Shown one piece after another: positions 20,015 through 28,479 of a stretch of DNA of 64,000 nt. The position numbers and the translations under genes were made by a program. Every line of letters begins with the position of its first letter. Position 1 is the stretch's first letter. The DNA comes from Lachnospiraceae bacterium OF09-6 (GTDB taxonomy: Bacteria; Bacillota; Clostridia; Lachnospirales; Lachnospiraceae), in NCBI GenBank assembly GCA_003435055.1, contig QUMM01000014.1:9904-73903 (forward strand). Direction: 5' to 3'. The notes below the pieces were generated by a model. It searched no databases and had not been told where the DNA came from. It worked only from the letters and a program-made list of their open reading frames with translations.

Positions 20015-20625
20015 ATGGATTTACTATGGGCTGGGATGTTGCTCTGTGGCATGATCTATGCTGCATTTTCCGGAAATCTGGAGGCTGTGACGGAGATAAT
20101 TCTGTCATCAGCGAAGGAAGCTGTACAGCTGGGAATTGGTATGGCCGGGGTTCTGGCTTTTTGGACGGGACTGATGGAGATTGCACAGGATTGTGGCCTG
20201 GTAAATAGGCTGACTCGCAGTATCCGGCCAGTTATTCGATTTTTATTTCCGGATATTCCGGATGGTCACAGAGCGCAGGAATATATCAGCCTGAATATGA
20301 TTGCCAATATGCTGGGACTTGGAGGTGCGGCGACTCCTGCAGGTCTGGAAGCGATGAAGGCACTGGAACAGATCGAAGAGGAACGAAGAAATGGAAGAAG
20401 AGCTGGCCGGAAGCGGCCTAAGGGTACAGCCAGCAATGAGATGTGTACCTTTTTGATACTGAATATTTCATCCTTGCAGCTGATCCCGGTAAATATGATC
20501 GCCTGGCGCAGCAGTATGGAAGCAGTAACCCGGAGGCAATCGTAGGACCGGCACTGCTGGCGACCGCATGCAGCACGCTGACGGCAGTCATTTACTGCAA
20601 GTGGAAAATGAGAAAAGCATCGTAA
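20015..20625 (+). CDS. spmA: Spore maturation protein A-like (one frameshift)
   Basis: Integral membrane protein of the nucleoside-recognition/Spm family. SpmA and SpmB in Bacillus act in dehydration of the spore core. Seen are AGVLAFWTGLMEIAQDCGL, ISLNMIANMLGLGGAATPAG and, after correcting one missing C near 20512, WRSQYGSSNPEAIVGPALLA. With the correction the protein is about 203 residues, the normal length. The partner spmB does not follow; the next gene is a Na/Pi cotransporter. A central basic insert (RRNGRRAGRKRPKG) is noticeable. Confidence 0.82.
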
Positions 20626-20638
20626 CCGTTCTGCAAAC

Positions 20639-20678
20639 TTTACATACATTTTACATTCACAACTCATAAACTTTACAA
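20639..20678 (+). promoter_or_regulatory. Pho-box-like 11-bp direct repeats
   Basis: TTTACAT starts at 20639 and again at 20650, and TTTACAA at 20672. The spacing is 11, then 22 bases, with a weaker unit at 20661. This is the arrangement bound by PhoP/PhoB-type regulators. It lies upstream of the Na/Pi cotransporter, and a PhoP-like regulator is encoded two genes on. Confidence 0.6.
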
Positions 20679-20738
20679 AGCCATGTTACAGTAACGATAA
20701 CTATGGATATAGAACATGAAAAGTAAAGGAGTTATGAG

Positions 20739-22502
20739 ATGGATATATTTTCTGCAATTGCTTTTTTAGGAGGTCTGGCGTTTTTCCTGTATGGAATGTC
20801 TATGCTGGGGGATGGTTTATCCAGAGCGTCCGGCGGTAAAATGGAAAAGATTCTGGAGAAGCTGACCAACAGCCGGTTCAAGGCAGTGTTGCTGGGCGCC
20901 GGAGTAACGGCGGTGATTCAGTCATCATCAGCGACAACGGTTATGGTGGTTGGTTTTGTAAATGCAGGTATCATGAAGCTGACTCAGGCAGTTGGACTGA
21001 TTATGGGTGCGAATATCGGTACGACAGCTACCTCCTGGATTCTCAGCCTGACTGGAATTCAGGGAAACAATATCTGGCTGCGAATGTTAAAACCGACTTC
21101 ATTTGCACCGATTCTGGCTATTATTGGAGCATTTATTCTGATGCTTTCCAAAAATGAAAAAAAGAAAAATGTGGCAACCATTATGGTTGGTTTTGCAATT
21201 CTGATGTCCGGAATGACCGCAATGAGCAGTGCAGTGGAACCGCTGGCTGAGGTGCCGGAGTTCGGAGAGATTTTGGTGAAATTCGCCAATCCGGTAGCAG
21301 GAGTGCTGGCAGGTATGATTATCACAGCAGTGATTCAGAGCTCATCGGCATCGGTAGGTATTCTTCAGGCACTGTGTGCAACAGGAACTGTCACATATGG
21401 ACTGGCGATCCCGATCATCATGGGACAGAACATTGGTACCTGTATTACTGCGATTATGTCTGCGATCGGAGCTAGCAAAAATGCAAAACGCGCAGCGGCG
21501 ATTCATCTGTACTTTAACATGATCGGTACGATTGTCTGTCTGGTATTATTTTACGGAATCAATGCATTTGTACGATTTGATTTCCTGACAGATGCCATTG
21601 GACCGGCTAACATTGCGGTTATTCACAGTGTGTTTAATATCTTTACCACAGCACTTTTACTGCCGTTTGGCGATCAGCTGGTAAAACTGGCACAGTTGAC
21701 AGTCGGAAAACACGAGAAAAAAACAGAGAAAACAGACGAAATGCAGATTCCGGTACTGGACGAACGTTTCCTGGAACGTCCGGCACTGGCAGCAGAATAT
21801 TCTTATGTGGCAGCAAAACGAATGGCGTATCTGTCCAGAGAATCTCTGTTATCCGCACTGGATCTGTTTGAAACATACGATGAGAAGAAAGAAGCTCAGG
21901 TAACAGAGCTGGAGGAAACCGTAGATCACTATGAAGATCAGATTGGTTCCTATCTGGTGCAGCTGAGCAGTAAAAATTTGTCTGATACAGACAGTCGAAG
22001 TCTGACGATGCTGCTCCACTGTATTGGAGACTTTGAACGAATTTCTGACCATGCAGTCAGTCTGATGCGCTCCGCAAAAGAAATGCAGGAAAAAAATCTG
22101 CATTTTTCCGAGCAGGCAGAAGCAGAAGTGTCGGTGTTTCGTTCCGCGATAAAAGATATCGTAGATACTGCATTTTCAGCATTTGTAACAGATAATATCA
22201 GTGAAGCCAAAAAGGTGGAGCCTCTGGAAGATGTGATCGATGACATCAATATTCAGGTAAGAGACCGCCATGTACGAAGACTTCAGGATGGACAGTGTAC
22301 GATCCAGCTGGGATTTATTCTGTCTGATATCTGTACGGATATGGAGCGCATTTCCGATCACTGCTCCAATATTTCAGCGTATCAGGTACAGCAGCATGAG
22401 AGTGAATATGATCCACATGCATACTCTACTGAGATTCGCGATCATGAAGAATTCAGACAGCAGAGAGAAAAATACAGAGAACGTTATGTGCTTCCACAGT
22501 AA
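20739..22502 (+). CDS. Na+/phosphate cotransporter with C-terminal PhoU domain (NptA/YjbB family)
   Basis: 587 residues. The membrane half carries the two inverted Na/Pi repeats with the hallmark QSSSATT at about residue 61 and QSSSASVG in the second repeat, plus GANIGTT and GQNIGTC. The C-terminal ~200 residues are helical and PhoU-like (LHCIGDFERISDHAVSL and ILSDICTDMERISDHC). It imports or exports phosphate with Na+, and the PhoU part may sense or signal phosphate state. Pho-box-like repeats precede it and a PhoP-PhoR-like pair follows, so it is likely part of the phosphate response. Confidence 0.9.
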   Translation: MDIFSAIAFLGGLAFFLYGMSMLGDGLSRASGGKMEKILEKLTNSRFKAVLLGAGVTAVIQSSSATTVMVVGFVNAGIMKLTQAVGLIMGANIGTTATSWILSLTGIQGNNIWLRMLKPTSFAPILAIIGAFILMLSKNEKKKNVATIMVGFAILMSGMTAMSSAVEPLAEVPEFGEILVKFANPVAGVLAGMIITAVIQSSSASVGILQALCATGTVTYGLAIPIIMGQNIGTCITAIMSAIGASKNAKRAAAIHLYFNMIGTIVCLVLFYGINAFVRFDFLTDAIGPANIAVIHSVFNIFTTALLLPFGDQLVKLAQLTVGKHEKKTEKTDEMQIPVLDERFLERPALAAEYSYVAAKRMAYLSRESLLSALDLFETYDEKKEAQVTELEETVDHYEDQIGSYLVQLSSKNLSDTDSRSLTMLLHCIGDFERISDHAVSLMRSAKEMQEKNLHFSEQAEAEVSVFRSAIKDIVDTAFSAFVTDNISEAKKVEPLEDVIDDINIQVRDRHVRRLQDGQCTIQLGFILSDICTDMERISDHCSNISAYQVQQHESEYDPHAYSTEIRDHEEFRQQREKYRERYVLPQ

Positions 22503-22529
22503 CGGAAGCAAAAAACAGGGGGAAGAATA

Positions 22530-23201
22530 ATGGCAGTCATCTATATTGTGGAGGATGATAAAAATATCAGTGAAATCGAGAGCTATGCATTGAAAAACAG
22601 TGGGTATACAGTGGATACTTTTGAAAATGCAAAAACATTCTGGAGCAGAGTACAGGACCGTAAGCCGGATCTGGTACTTCTGGATGTGATGCTCCCTGAC
22701 AGCGATGGAATTGAAGTATTGAAAAAAATGAGACGAAATCCAGACACCAGACGTGTGCCGGTGATTATGGTGACCGCCAAATCTTCTGAAATAGATAAAG
22801 TAAAGGGTCTGGATAACGGAGCGGATGATTATATTACCAAACCATTCGGAATCATGGAACTGATCTCCAGGGTAAAAGCGATTTTGCGCCGTATCAATCA
22901 GGATGAGGAGGAGAAACAGCTGGTATTCCAGAATATTACACTGGATTGCGAAAAACGGCAGGTGACGCTGGATGGAGCAAACTGTGAACTTACCTATAAG
23001 GAATTTGAGCTTTTGAAACTGTTTCTGCAGAATGCAGGAATCGTTATGACGAGGGAGACGATTATGGAAAAAGTGTGGGGAATTGACTTTGAAGGAGAAT
23101 CCCGCACACTGGATATGCATATCAAGACCTTGCGCCAGAAGCTGGGAGATGCAGGAAAACACATTAAGACTGTACGAAATGTGGGGTATCGAATCGAATG
23201 A
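22530..23201 (+). CDS. PhoP-like response regulator, OmpR family
   Basis: 223 residues. The receiver domain has the acidic pair VEDD, phospho-acceptor Asp in LVLLDVMLPDSDG, Thr in MVTAKS and Lys in ITKPFG. The C-terminal winged helix (LTYKEFELLKLFLQNAGIVM, RTLDMHIKTLRQKLG, IKTVRNVGYRIE) is of the OmpR/PhoB type. Its stop overlaps the start of the sensor kinase. Location behind the phosphate transporter and its Pho-box-like repeats suggests it is the regulator of phosphate starvation; direct binding is untested. Confidence 0.88.
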   Translation: MAVIYIVEDDKNISEIESYALKNSGYTVDTFENAKTFWSRVQDRKPDLVLLDVMLPDSDGIEVLKKMRRNPDTRRVPVIMVTAKSSEIDKVKGLDNGADDYITKPFGIMELISRVKAILRRINQDEEEKQLVFQNITLDCEKRQVTLDGANCELTYKEFELLKLFLQNAGIVMTRETIMEKVWGIDFEGESRTLDMHIKTLRQKLGDAGKHIKTVRNVGYRIE

Positions 23202-24508
23202 AAAAGAAAATTAATATTCAATTTGCCATCATAACTATGGTGGCAATTGTTTTTACCATGATTGTTTCTGTATTGGTTTATTCTGAACTGTTTCAGAAGG
23301 AGGTGCGGGAAAACTTAAGGATCTGTGCCTACGAGCTGAAAAACACCGGGATTTTTGACGATCCGAAGGCAGATTATACCATGAAAGCGGTAGATAATGT
23401 GCGTATCACCGTGATCGATACGGATGGAACGGTAGCCTTTGATACAAATGCCAGCATTGGAGATCTGGATAACCATGGACAGCGGCCGGAGATTCAAAAA
23501 GCTCTTCAGAATGGAGAAGGGGAAATCATGCGCCGTTCGGCAACCATGAAAAAAACGGCTTTTTATTTTGCATTGCGTCTGGACAATGGACAGGTGCTCC
23601 GTGTGGCCAAAGAAGCTGGTAATGTGTGGAGTATGCTGAGTGCTTTATCTCTGCCACTGGGACTGATGTCAGCAGCGCTGATTCTGGTCAGTGTGATCCT
23701 GACACATTTCCTGACTGGCAGTATTTTAAAACCGATTGAGCATATGGCATCCCATATAGATGATACCGAGGAGGAAGTGACATACCGGGAGCTGGAACCG
23801 TTTATGAAGACGATTCGCAAGCAGCATGAGGACATTGTGAAGAGTTCTCAGATGCGTCAGGAATTCACAGCCAATGTATCTCATGAACTGAAGACCCCGC
23901 TGACGGCGATCTCGGGCTATGCAGAGCTGATTGCCAGTGGAATGACAAGTGGGGATGATACGATACGTTTTGCGGGAGAGATCTCGAAAAGTTCCAATCG
24001 TCTGCTGACGCTGATCAATGATATTCTTCGTCTGTCTGAGCTGGATGCGTCCACGGAAGTACCGATGGAAGAACTGGATCTGTATGAGCTGGCAGAAAAA
24101 TGTGTCAACATGCTGCAGATTAATGCAGAGAAGCAGAACGTAACGCTGATGCTTACCGGAAAGTCAACGAGAATGATGGCGAACCGGGAAATGATGGAGG
24201 AATTGCTGTATAATCTGGTCAGCAATGCGATCCGTTACAATCGGCCTTATGGAAATGTGGTAGTATCGGTGAACCGGGAAGAGGAGCAGGTACATCTGAC
24301 GGTGGAGGATACCGGAATCGGAATCTCTCAGGCAGATCAGGAACGGGTATTTGAACGATTTTACCGGGTCGATAAGAGTCGCTCTAAGTCTACCGGAGGC
24401 ACCGGTCTGGGGCTGGCGATTGTCAAGCATGTGGTTCAGTGTCATGGTGCAAAACTGAATATGCAGAGTCAGTTGGGGTCGGGGACAAGAATCGATGTAA
24501 TTTTTTAA
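23198..24508 (+). CDS. PhoR-like sensor histidine kinase
   Basis: 436 residues. Two membrane segments (about 8-28 and 150-172) flank an extracytoplasmic domain with IRVTVIDTDGTVAFDTN-type PAS/Cache-like sequence. Then come a HAMP-like linker, the HisKA box with His in VSHELKTPL, the N box NLVSNAIRYN, DTGIGIS and GTGLGLAIV. It is translationally coupled to the response regulator through a four-base overlap. The pair is most like PhoR-PhoP. Confidence 0.88.
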   Translation: MKKKINIQFAIITMVAIVFTMIVSVLVYSELFQKEVRENLRICAYELKNTGIFDDPKADYTMKAVDNVRITVIDTDGTVAFDTNASIGDLDNHGQRPEIQKALQNGEGEIMRRSATMKKTAFYFALRLDNGQVLRVAKEAGNVWSMLSALSLPLGLMSAALILVSVILTHFLTGSILKPIEHMASHIDDTEEEVTYRELEPFMKTIRKQHEDIVKSSQMRQEFTANVSHELKTPLTAISGYAELIASGMTSGDDTIRFAGEISKSSNRLLTLINDILRLSELDASTEVPMEELDLYELAEKCVNMLQINAEKQNVTLMLTGKSTRMMANREMMEELLYNLVSNAIRYNRPYGNVVVSVNREEEQVHLTVEDTGIGISQADQERVFERFYRVDKSRSKSTGGTGLGLAIVKHVVQCHGAKLNMQSQLGSGTRIDVIF

Positions 24509-24613
24509 AGATATTGCAATTTTGATATCCTTTTGCTATCCTTATTCTGCTATACTACATATGTAATAGTAGAGAGTTTATGTTCACTTGACAAAAGGAC
24601 AGGGTGAAGTTAT

Positions 24614-25621
24614 ATGAAGAGAAATAAATTAGTAAGATTTGGAGGCATTGCGCTGGCAGCAGCCGTGCTGGTTACCGGTACCTGGTATACAGGGCAGGAG
24701 ACAGATGATTTGTCTATTCCACAGATAGTAGAATATGTAGATACAGAGGATGGAAGTATTGTCATTCCAGAAGAAGAAGTTCCACTGGCGACCAAGCCTA
24801 CTGTAAAGGTAAAGAAGACAACCAAGAGAAAAGTAAAGAAGTCCAGACTGAAGAAAAAAGCAAAAAAAACAGCCAAAAGTACAAAGCGCAGTAAGAAGTC
24901 CAAGACCGTAAAAAAAGAAAATTCCAAGAAGAAGGTGGCTACTGCTACCACAGTTCTGACAACGGTAGTATCAGCAACCAAGAAGAATTCCAAGGTAAAG
25001 ACAGTAACAACGACAGTGGAGACAACGGTGAAGACGACTACAACCAATAAGCCAAAGAAATCATCCAGTGAAGCTGCTGCATCAGCTAATACAGTGACAG
25101 CGAATACTGCAGCGTCTGCAGCACAGAGTACATCTTCAGATGAGATGCAGGTCGTAAGTAATGTAACGGTACGTTCCATGGCACCGAGAGCAGATGCTAA
25201 TGTGCTGAATGCATTTGAGAATCTGGAGTTCAAGATCGAGATCAACCCGACATCTTCTTACAGTGGATATTTTTCAGTAAAAGCTCATAATATTATCCTG
25301 AAGAAGAGCAGTGGAGATACCATCTACCACGAACTGGGACATTTTGTGGGATGGCTGGCAGGTAATGTAGATACCAGTTCTGAGTTTGTAGCGATCTACA
25401 ACAAAGAAAAGAGTGCTTTGCAGTCAGCGAACTATCAGTATCTGACAAAGAGCAGTGCAGAGTATTTTGCAGAGTCTTACAAAGATTACGTATTATCTCC
25501 GCAGAATCTTCAGTCTTCCAGACCACAGACATATGAGTTCGTAAAGAACGCCGTATCCCGAATTACAGATGCAAGAGTTACCAATATCAAGTCTGCATAT
25601 ATGAAGGCATATTGGACATAA
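24614..25621 (+). CDS. Exported anthrax-lethal-factor-like zinc metalloprotease domain protein
   Basis: 335 residues. An N-terminal hydrophobic segment (FGGIALAAAVLVTGTWY) suggests export or anchoring. Residues ~55-100 are very Lys-rich and ~100-170 are Thr/Ala/Ser-rich, a wall-spanning type linker. The last ~140 residues hold YHELGHFVGW (HExxH at 239-243) and EYFAESYKDY (Glu 283 or 286 as third zinc ligand), the pattern of the anthrax toxin lethal factor-like (ATLF) zincins. It is likely a cell-surface peptidase; the target is unknown. It is a single gene after phoR with its own -10-like TATACT near 24551. Confidence 0.74.
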   Translation: MKRNKLVRFGGIALAAAVLVTGTWYTGQETDDLSIPQIVEYVDTEDGSIVIPEEEVPLATKPTVKVKKTTKRKVKKSRLKKKAKKTAKSTKRSKKSKTVKKENSKKKVATATTVLTTVVSATKKNSKVKTVTTTVETTVKTTTTNKPKKSSSEAAASANTVTANTAASAAQSTSSDEMQVVSNVTVRSMAPRADANVLNAFENLEFKIEINPTSSYSGYFSVKAHNIILKKSSGDTIYHELGHFVGWLAGNVDTSSEFVAIYNKEKSALQSANYQYLTKSSAEYFAESYKDYVLSPQNLQSSRPQTYEFVKNAVSRITDARVTNIKSAYMKAYWT

Positions 25622-25639
25622 AAGAATAAAGGTTACCAG

Positions 25640-25678
25640 AGAGGCTGCATACACAGGTATGCGGCTTCTTTTTTCTTT
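25640..25678 (+). terminator. Rho-independent terminator
   Basis: A GC-rich hairpin (GCTGCATAC paired with GTATGCGGC) followed by CTTCTTTTTTC ends the zincin gene. Confidence 0.75.
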
Positions 25679-25796
25679 CTTGAAAAAAGCCTGTAAAAAT
25701 GGTATTCTGTAACTATTCAAAGCCTTATTGCACAAGGCTGACAACAGGGATACAGACCAATATCGGGCAACACAAAGAAGGTAAGGAGAGTGACGC

Positions 25797-27041
25797 ATGC
25801 CGGAACAAAAATTAGAAGTCAGAATGCTGGGCGGTTTTTCTGTTATGTATGCAGGAAAAGAGATCGTCATTGACCGCAGCTTTGTTTCGAAGACAACACA
25901 ACTGTTTCAGTTGTTTTTGACTCATGCGCAGGATGGCGTGTCGAAGGCAACATTGATTGATGCACTTTATGGACGGGAAGAAGTGGAGAATAAAAACGGG
26001 AGTCTGAATAATACGATCTTTCGTTTGCGCCGCCAGCTGAAAGCTGCCGGTTTACCGGACAGCAACTATATCTGTATTCAGAGCGGAATGTGTACCTGGG
26101 ATGAGACTATACCGGTCTGGGTGGATGTCTGTGAATTTGAAAAGCTGGTACAGGAAGGCCAGGATTGCAGTAAGGAAGAACAGCTGGATGCATATCGCAG
26201 GGCAGTTGCGATCTATGCTGGTGAGTTTTTGCCAAATATGATCGGAGAAGATTGGGTAACGGTGGAGAATGTGCACTGTCGGGATCTTTATGCCAGATGT
26301 GTGCAGGAATTGTGTGAAGATGGCATGATGGAAGAACGGTATGAGGAAGTGCTCAGGGTATCTTCAGCAGCGGCTGCTATTTATCCTTTTGAGGACTGGC
26401 AGCTGTGGCAGATTGACAGCCTGATGGCTATGTCCCGTTATCAGGAAGCAATGACGGTATATGAAAAGTCTACGCAGCTGGCTTTTGAAGAACTGGGATT
26501 GTCTCCGTCACCGGAGATGCTGCGGCGATTCCGAATCATGGGCGAGCATGTCAGCCAGACCGCAGAAGTGGCAGATGATATTAAGAATCGACTCAGTGAA
26601 AAAGAAAAAGCCATGGGAGCCTATTACTGTACGTTTCCAAGTTTTGTGGATATTTATCATGTATTTACCCGTATGATGGAACGCAGTGGTATATCTGTGT
26701 ACATCATGCTATGTACATTAAAGCACGGAAACGGAACAGTAAAGTGGGAAGAGAGTAAGGATCGTGTAGCTTCCAAGAAGCTGGCATCGGCTATTTCCGG
26801 TTCCCTGCGAAAAGGTGATTTTTATACCAGATACAGTTATACCCAGTATCTGATTATGTTTTCAGAGATTAAGCTGGAGAATTGCAAGATTGTGTCGGAT
26901 CGAATCCGGGCTAATTTTGAAAAAAGCTGTTCCGGAGATTATAGCGTAGATTTTCATGTTACGTCGATTGCAGATATTGACCGGGATGAAGATGTACCGG
27001 AAAAGTATTTCCTGAATGCCAGTGGCATCTGGAAAGAATAA
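25797..27041 (+). CDS. SARP-like transcriptional regulator: winged helix, BTAD and a degenerate C-terminal domain
   Basis: 414 residues. The N-terminus has the form of an OmpR-like DNA-binding domain of SARP/BTAD proteins (VRMLGGFSVMYAGKEIVI, LRRQLKAAGLP). A BTAD helical-repeat domain follows (DAYRRAVAIYAGEFLPNM, CVQELCEDGMMEERYEEVL, YPFEDWQLWQIDSLMAMSRY). The last ~140 residues recall a nucleotide cyclase-like fold (FYTRYSYTQYLIMFSEI) but lack a clear GGDEF motif, so it is probably inactive as an enzyme. AAGGAG precedes the ATG. The targets are unknown; the gene stands alone. Confidence 0.75.
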   Translation: MPEQKLEVRMLGGFSVMYAGKEIVIDRSFVSKTTQLFQLFLTHAQDGVSKATLIDALYGREEVENKNGSLNNTIFRLRRQLKAAGLPDSNYICIQSGMCTWDETIPVWVDVCEFEKLVQEGQDCSKEEQLDAYRRAVAIYAGEFLPNMIGEDWVTVENVHCRDLYARCVQELCEDGMMEERYEEVLRVSSAAAAIYPFEDWQLWQIDSLMAMSRYQEAMTVYEKSTQLAFEELGLSPSPEMLRRFRIMGEHVSQTAEVADDIKNRLSEKEKAMGAYYCTFPSFVDIYHVFTRMMERSGISVYIMLCTLKHGNGTVKWEESKDRVASKKLASAISGSLRKGDFYTRYSYTQYLIMFSEIKLENCKIVSDRIRANFEKSCSGDYSVDFHVTSIADIDRDEDVPEKYFLNASGIWKE

Positions 27042-27063
27042 CATAAGTCTGTTGTTTATAAGC

Positions 27064-27094
27064 AAAGAATCTCACGAGTGGGATTCTTTTTTTA
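27064..27094 (+). terminator. Rho-independent terminator
   Basis: Stem AAGAATCTCAC with a short loop and its near-complement, then seven T. It ends the BTAD regulator and marks the change to more AT-rich sequence. Confidence 0.75.
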
Positions 27095-27169
27095 AATTCA
27101 GTTTATATTTCTTGCACTTTAAGGTGCGTTTTATTTTCTTTTTAGGTTTCTCTTAGGTTCGGAAATAGT

Positions 27170-27294
27170 TCACAGTTTTCGATGAAAAACGCACGTTTTC
27201 GATTCTGGAGGCAGGAGATCGTCTGCAGGTTACCATTGTGACGGATGAAGAGGGCAATGAAACCATTACAGAGATCTGGATGTTGAAAGAATAA
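27170..27294 (+). pseudogene. Possible 3' remnant of an efflux adaptor gene
   Basis: Directly before the ABC ATPase a short open stretch without a start codon ends at TAA 27292-27294. It reads ...ILEAGDRLQVTIVTDEEG then an end in TEIWMLKE. Codon use looks protein-coding, and the text resembles the C-terminal end of MacA-like adaptor proteins that normally precede such ATPases. No start or upstream domain is found, so it looks like a leftover of a deleted gene. The family guess is weak. Confidence 0.35.
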
Positions 27295-27305
27295 CGAGGT
27301 TAAGC

Positions 27306-27980
27306 ATGAAAAAAATCATAGAAATCAAAGACATTAACAAATATTATTCGGTGGGAGCCGAGAAACTTCATGCACTGAAGGATGTGAATCTGGAAGTAGA
27401 TGAAGGGGAATTTCTGGCTATTCTTGGGCCATCCGGTTCTGGAAAAAGTACGCTGATAAATGTGATTGGATGTATGGATAAATCAGATTCCGGCAGTTAT
27501 TGTTTGGATGACTGCCAGATTGAACAGGCCTCCGAAAAAGAACTGACTCAGATTCGAAACGAAAAGATCGGATTTATTTTTCAGAAATATCATCTGATTC
27601 AGACCTATAATGTTATGCAGAACATTATCATGCCCCTGCTGGTGCGTGGCATGACACAGAAAGAAGCCGAAGCAGCCAGTCTGGAGACCATACGGATGCT
27701 GGGACTGGAAGAGCGCATGCATCATAAGCCAAGAGAACTGTCCGGTGGACAGCAGCAGCGTGTGGCCATCGCCAGAGCTTTAGTGGGAGAACCTGCCATA
27801 CTGCTGGTCGACGAACCGACCGGTGCACTGGATCAGACCAGCGGAAAAGAAGTGTTAAAGTTGTTTCACAGGTTGCATGAGGTAGGAAATACGATCGTTA
27901 TGATCACTCACGATCTGGGTGTGGCACAACATGCACAGAGGATCGTCAGGATTGTAGATGGGGAATTGTTAGAAGAATGA
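27306..27980 (+). CDS. ABC transporter ATPase, MacB/LolD type, without a partner permease
   Basis: 224 residues with Walker A GPSGSGKST, Q loop FIFQKYHL, signature LSGGQQQR and Walker B ILLVDEPTGAL, complete and probably active as an ATPase. The family normally pairs with an FtsX-like permease for efflux or lipoprotein handling. Here the following gene is unrelated and the sequence before it looks like an adaptor remnant, so the permease has probably been lost. It could still serve a permease encoded elsewhere. Confidence 0.85.
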   Translation: MKKIIEIKDINKYYSVGAEKLHALKDVNLEVDEGEFLAILGPSGSGKSTLINVIGCMDKSDSGSYCLDDCQIEQASEKELTQIRNEKIGFIFQKYHLIQTYNVMQNIIMPLLVRGMTQKEAEAASLETIRMLGLEERMHHKPRELSGGQQQRVAIARALVGEPAILLVDEPTGALDQTSGKEVLKLFHRLHEVGNTIVMITHDLGVAQHAQRIVRIVDGELLEE

Positions 27981-28106
27981 TATATCATAAGTGAATTTAT
28001 ATAAATAAATTGATAAGTTTAAAAAAGAGAATTATACTACTTGTATAGCAACAGAAAAAAGTATAGAAATAAAGTATTGTGGCATTTATAGGTCACAGAC
28101 AAAGAG

Positions 28107-28439
28107 GTGACAATAATAAAAGAAGTATCAACATTACATACAGATATTTTATTTTGGAAAGATCGGATAAAGCACACTCAACGACATCAGAAAGATTTTA
28201 TTTCGGAGGAAGAATATAATCAATGTTTTGAGCAGATACCTGGTATTATACAAAGACCGGAATATATTAGTATACATCCTAATAAGGACAGTATATCTTT
28301 CATCTGTCAATTTACAGACTATGTTGCTGTTGCAGTACGAATTTCTGTTGATAGAAGGTTGTCATATAGAACAATGTATCCGTTGCGCAGATCTCAGTTA
28401 TTCAATTATATAGAGCAGGGACGGGTCTGGAAAGTATAG
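28107..28439 (+). CDS. Small PBECR/RelE-like nuclease-fold protein (candidate toxin)
   Basis: 110 residues. The pattern of a conserved His region (IKHTQRHQKDF), IPGIIQRPEYISIHP, an SISFICQFTDYVAVAVRIS core and the ending YRTMYPLRRSQLFNYIEQGR resembles the phage Barnase-EndoU-colicin-RelE-like (PBECR) nuclease families; this is pattern recognition, not a search result. The start is odd. The in-frame GTG at 28107 lies inside the best ribosome binding site AAAGAGGTGA, and what follows at the right distance is ATA, not ATG. A stop lies upstream in frame. A partner antitoxin gene is not seen. A structured RNA candidate follows at once. Confidence 0.55.
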   Translation: MTIIKEVSTLHTDILFWKDRIKHTQRHQKDFISEEEYNQCFEQIPGIIQRPEYISIHPNKDSISFICQFTDYVAVAVRISVDRRLSYRTMYPLRRSQLFNYIEQGRVWKV

Positions 28440-28442
28440 GGT

Positions 28443-28474
28443 TTGACAATAAAATTTTATTGTTGTGTTATAGT
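28443..28474 (+). promoter_or_regulatory. Promoter for the structured RNA candidate
   Basis: TTGACA at 28443-28448 is a perfect -35 box. A -10 region lies at 28466-28474 (TGTTAT with 17-base spacing, overlapping TATAGT). It begins four bases after the stop of the small nuclease-like gene and points to the RNA candidate. Confidence 0.55.
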
Positions 28475-28479
28475 TATAC

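Noticed and set aside
24610..25245. Reverse-strand frame opposite the zincin gene
   Set aside because: Its Val/Phe/Leu-rich text is the complement of the Lys/Thr-rich linker; no start signal is present.
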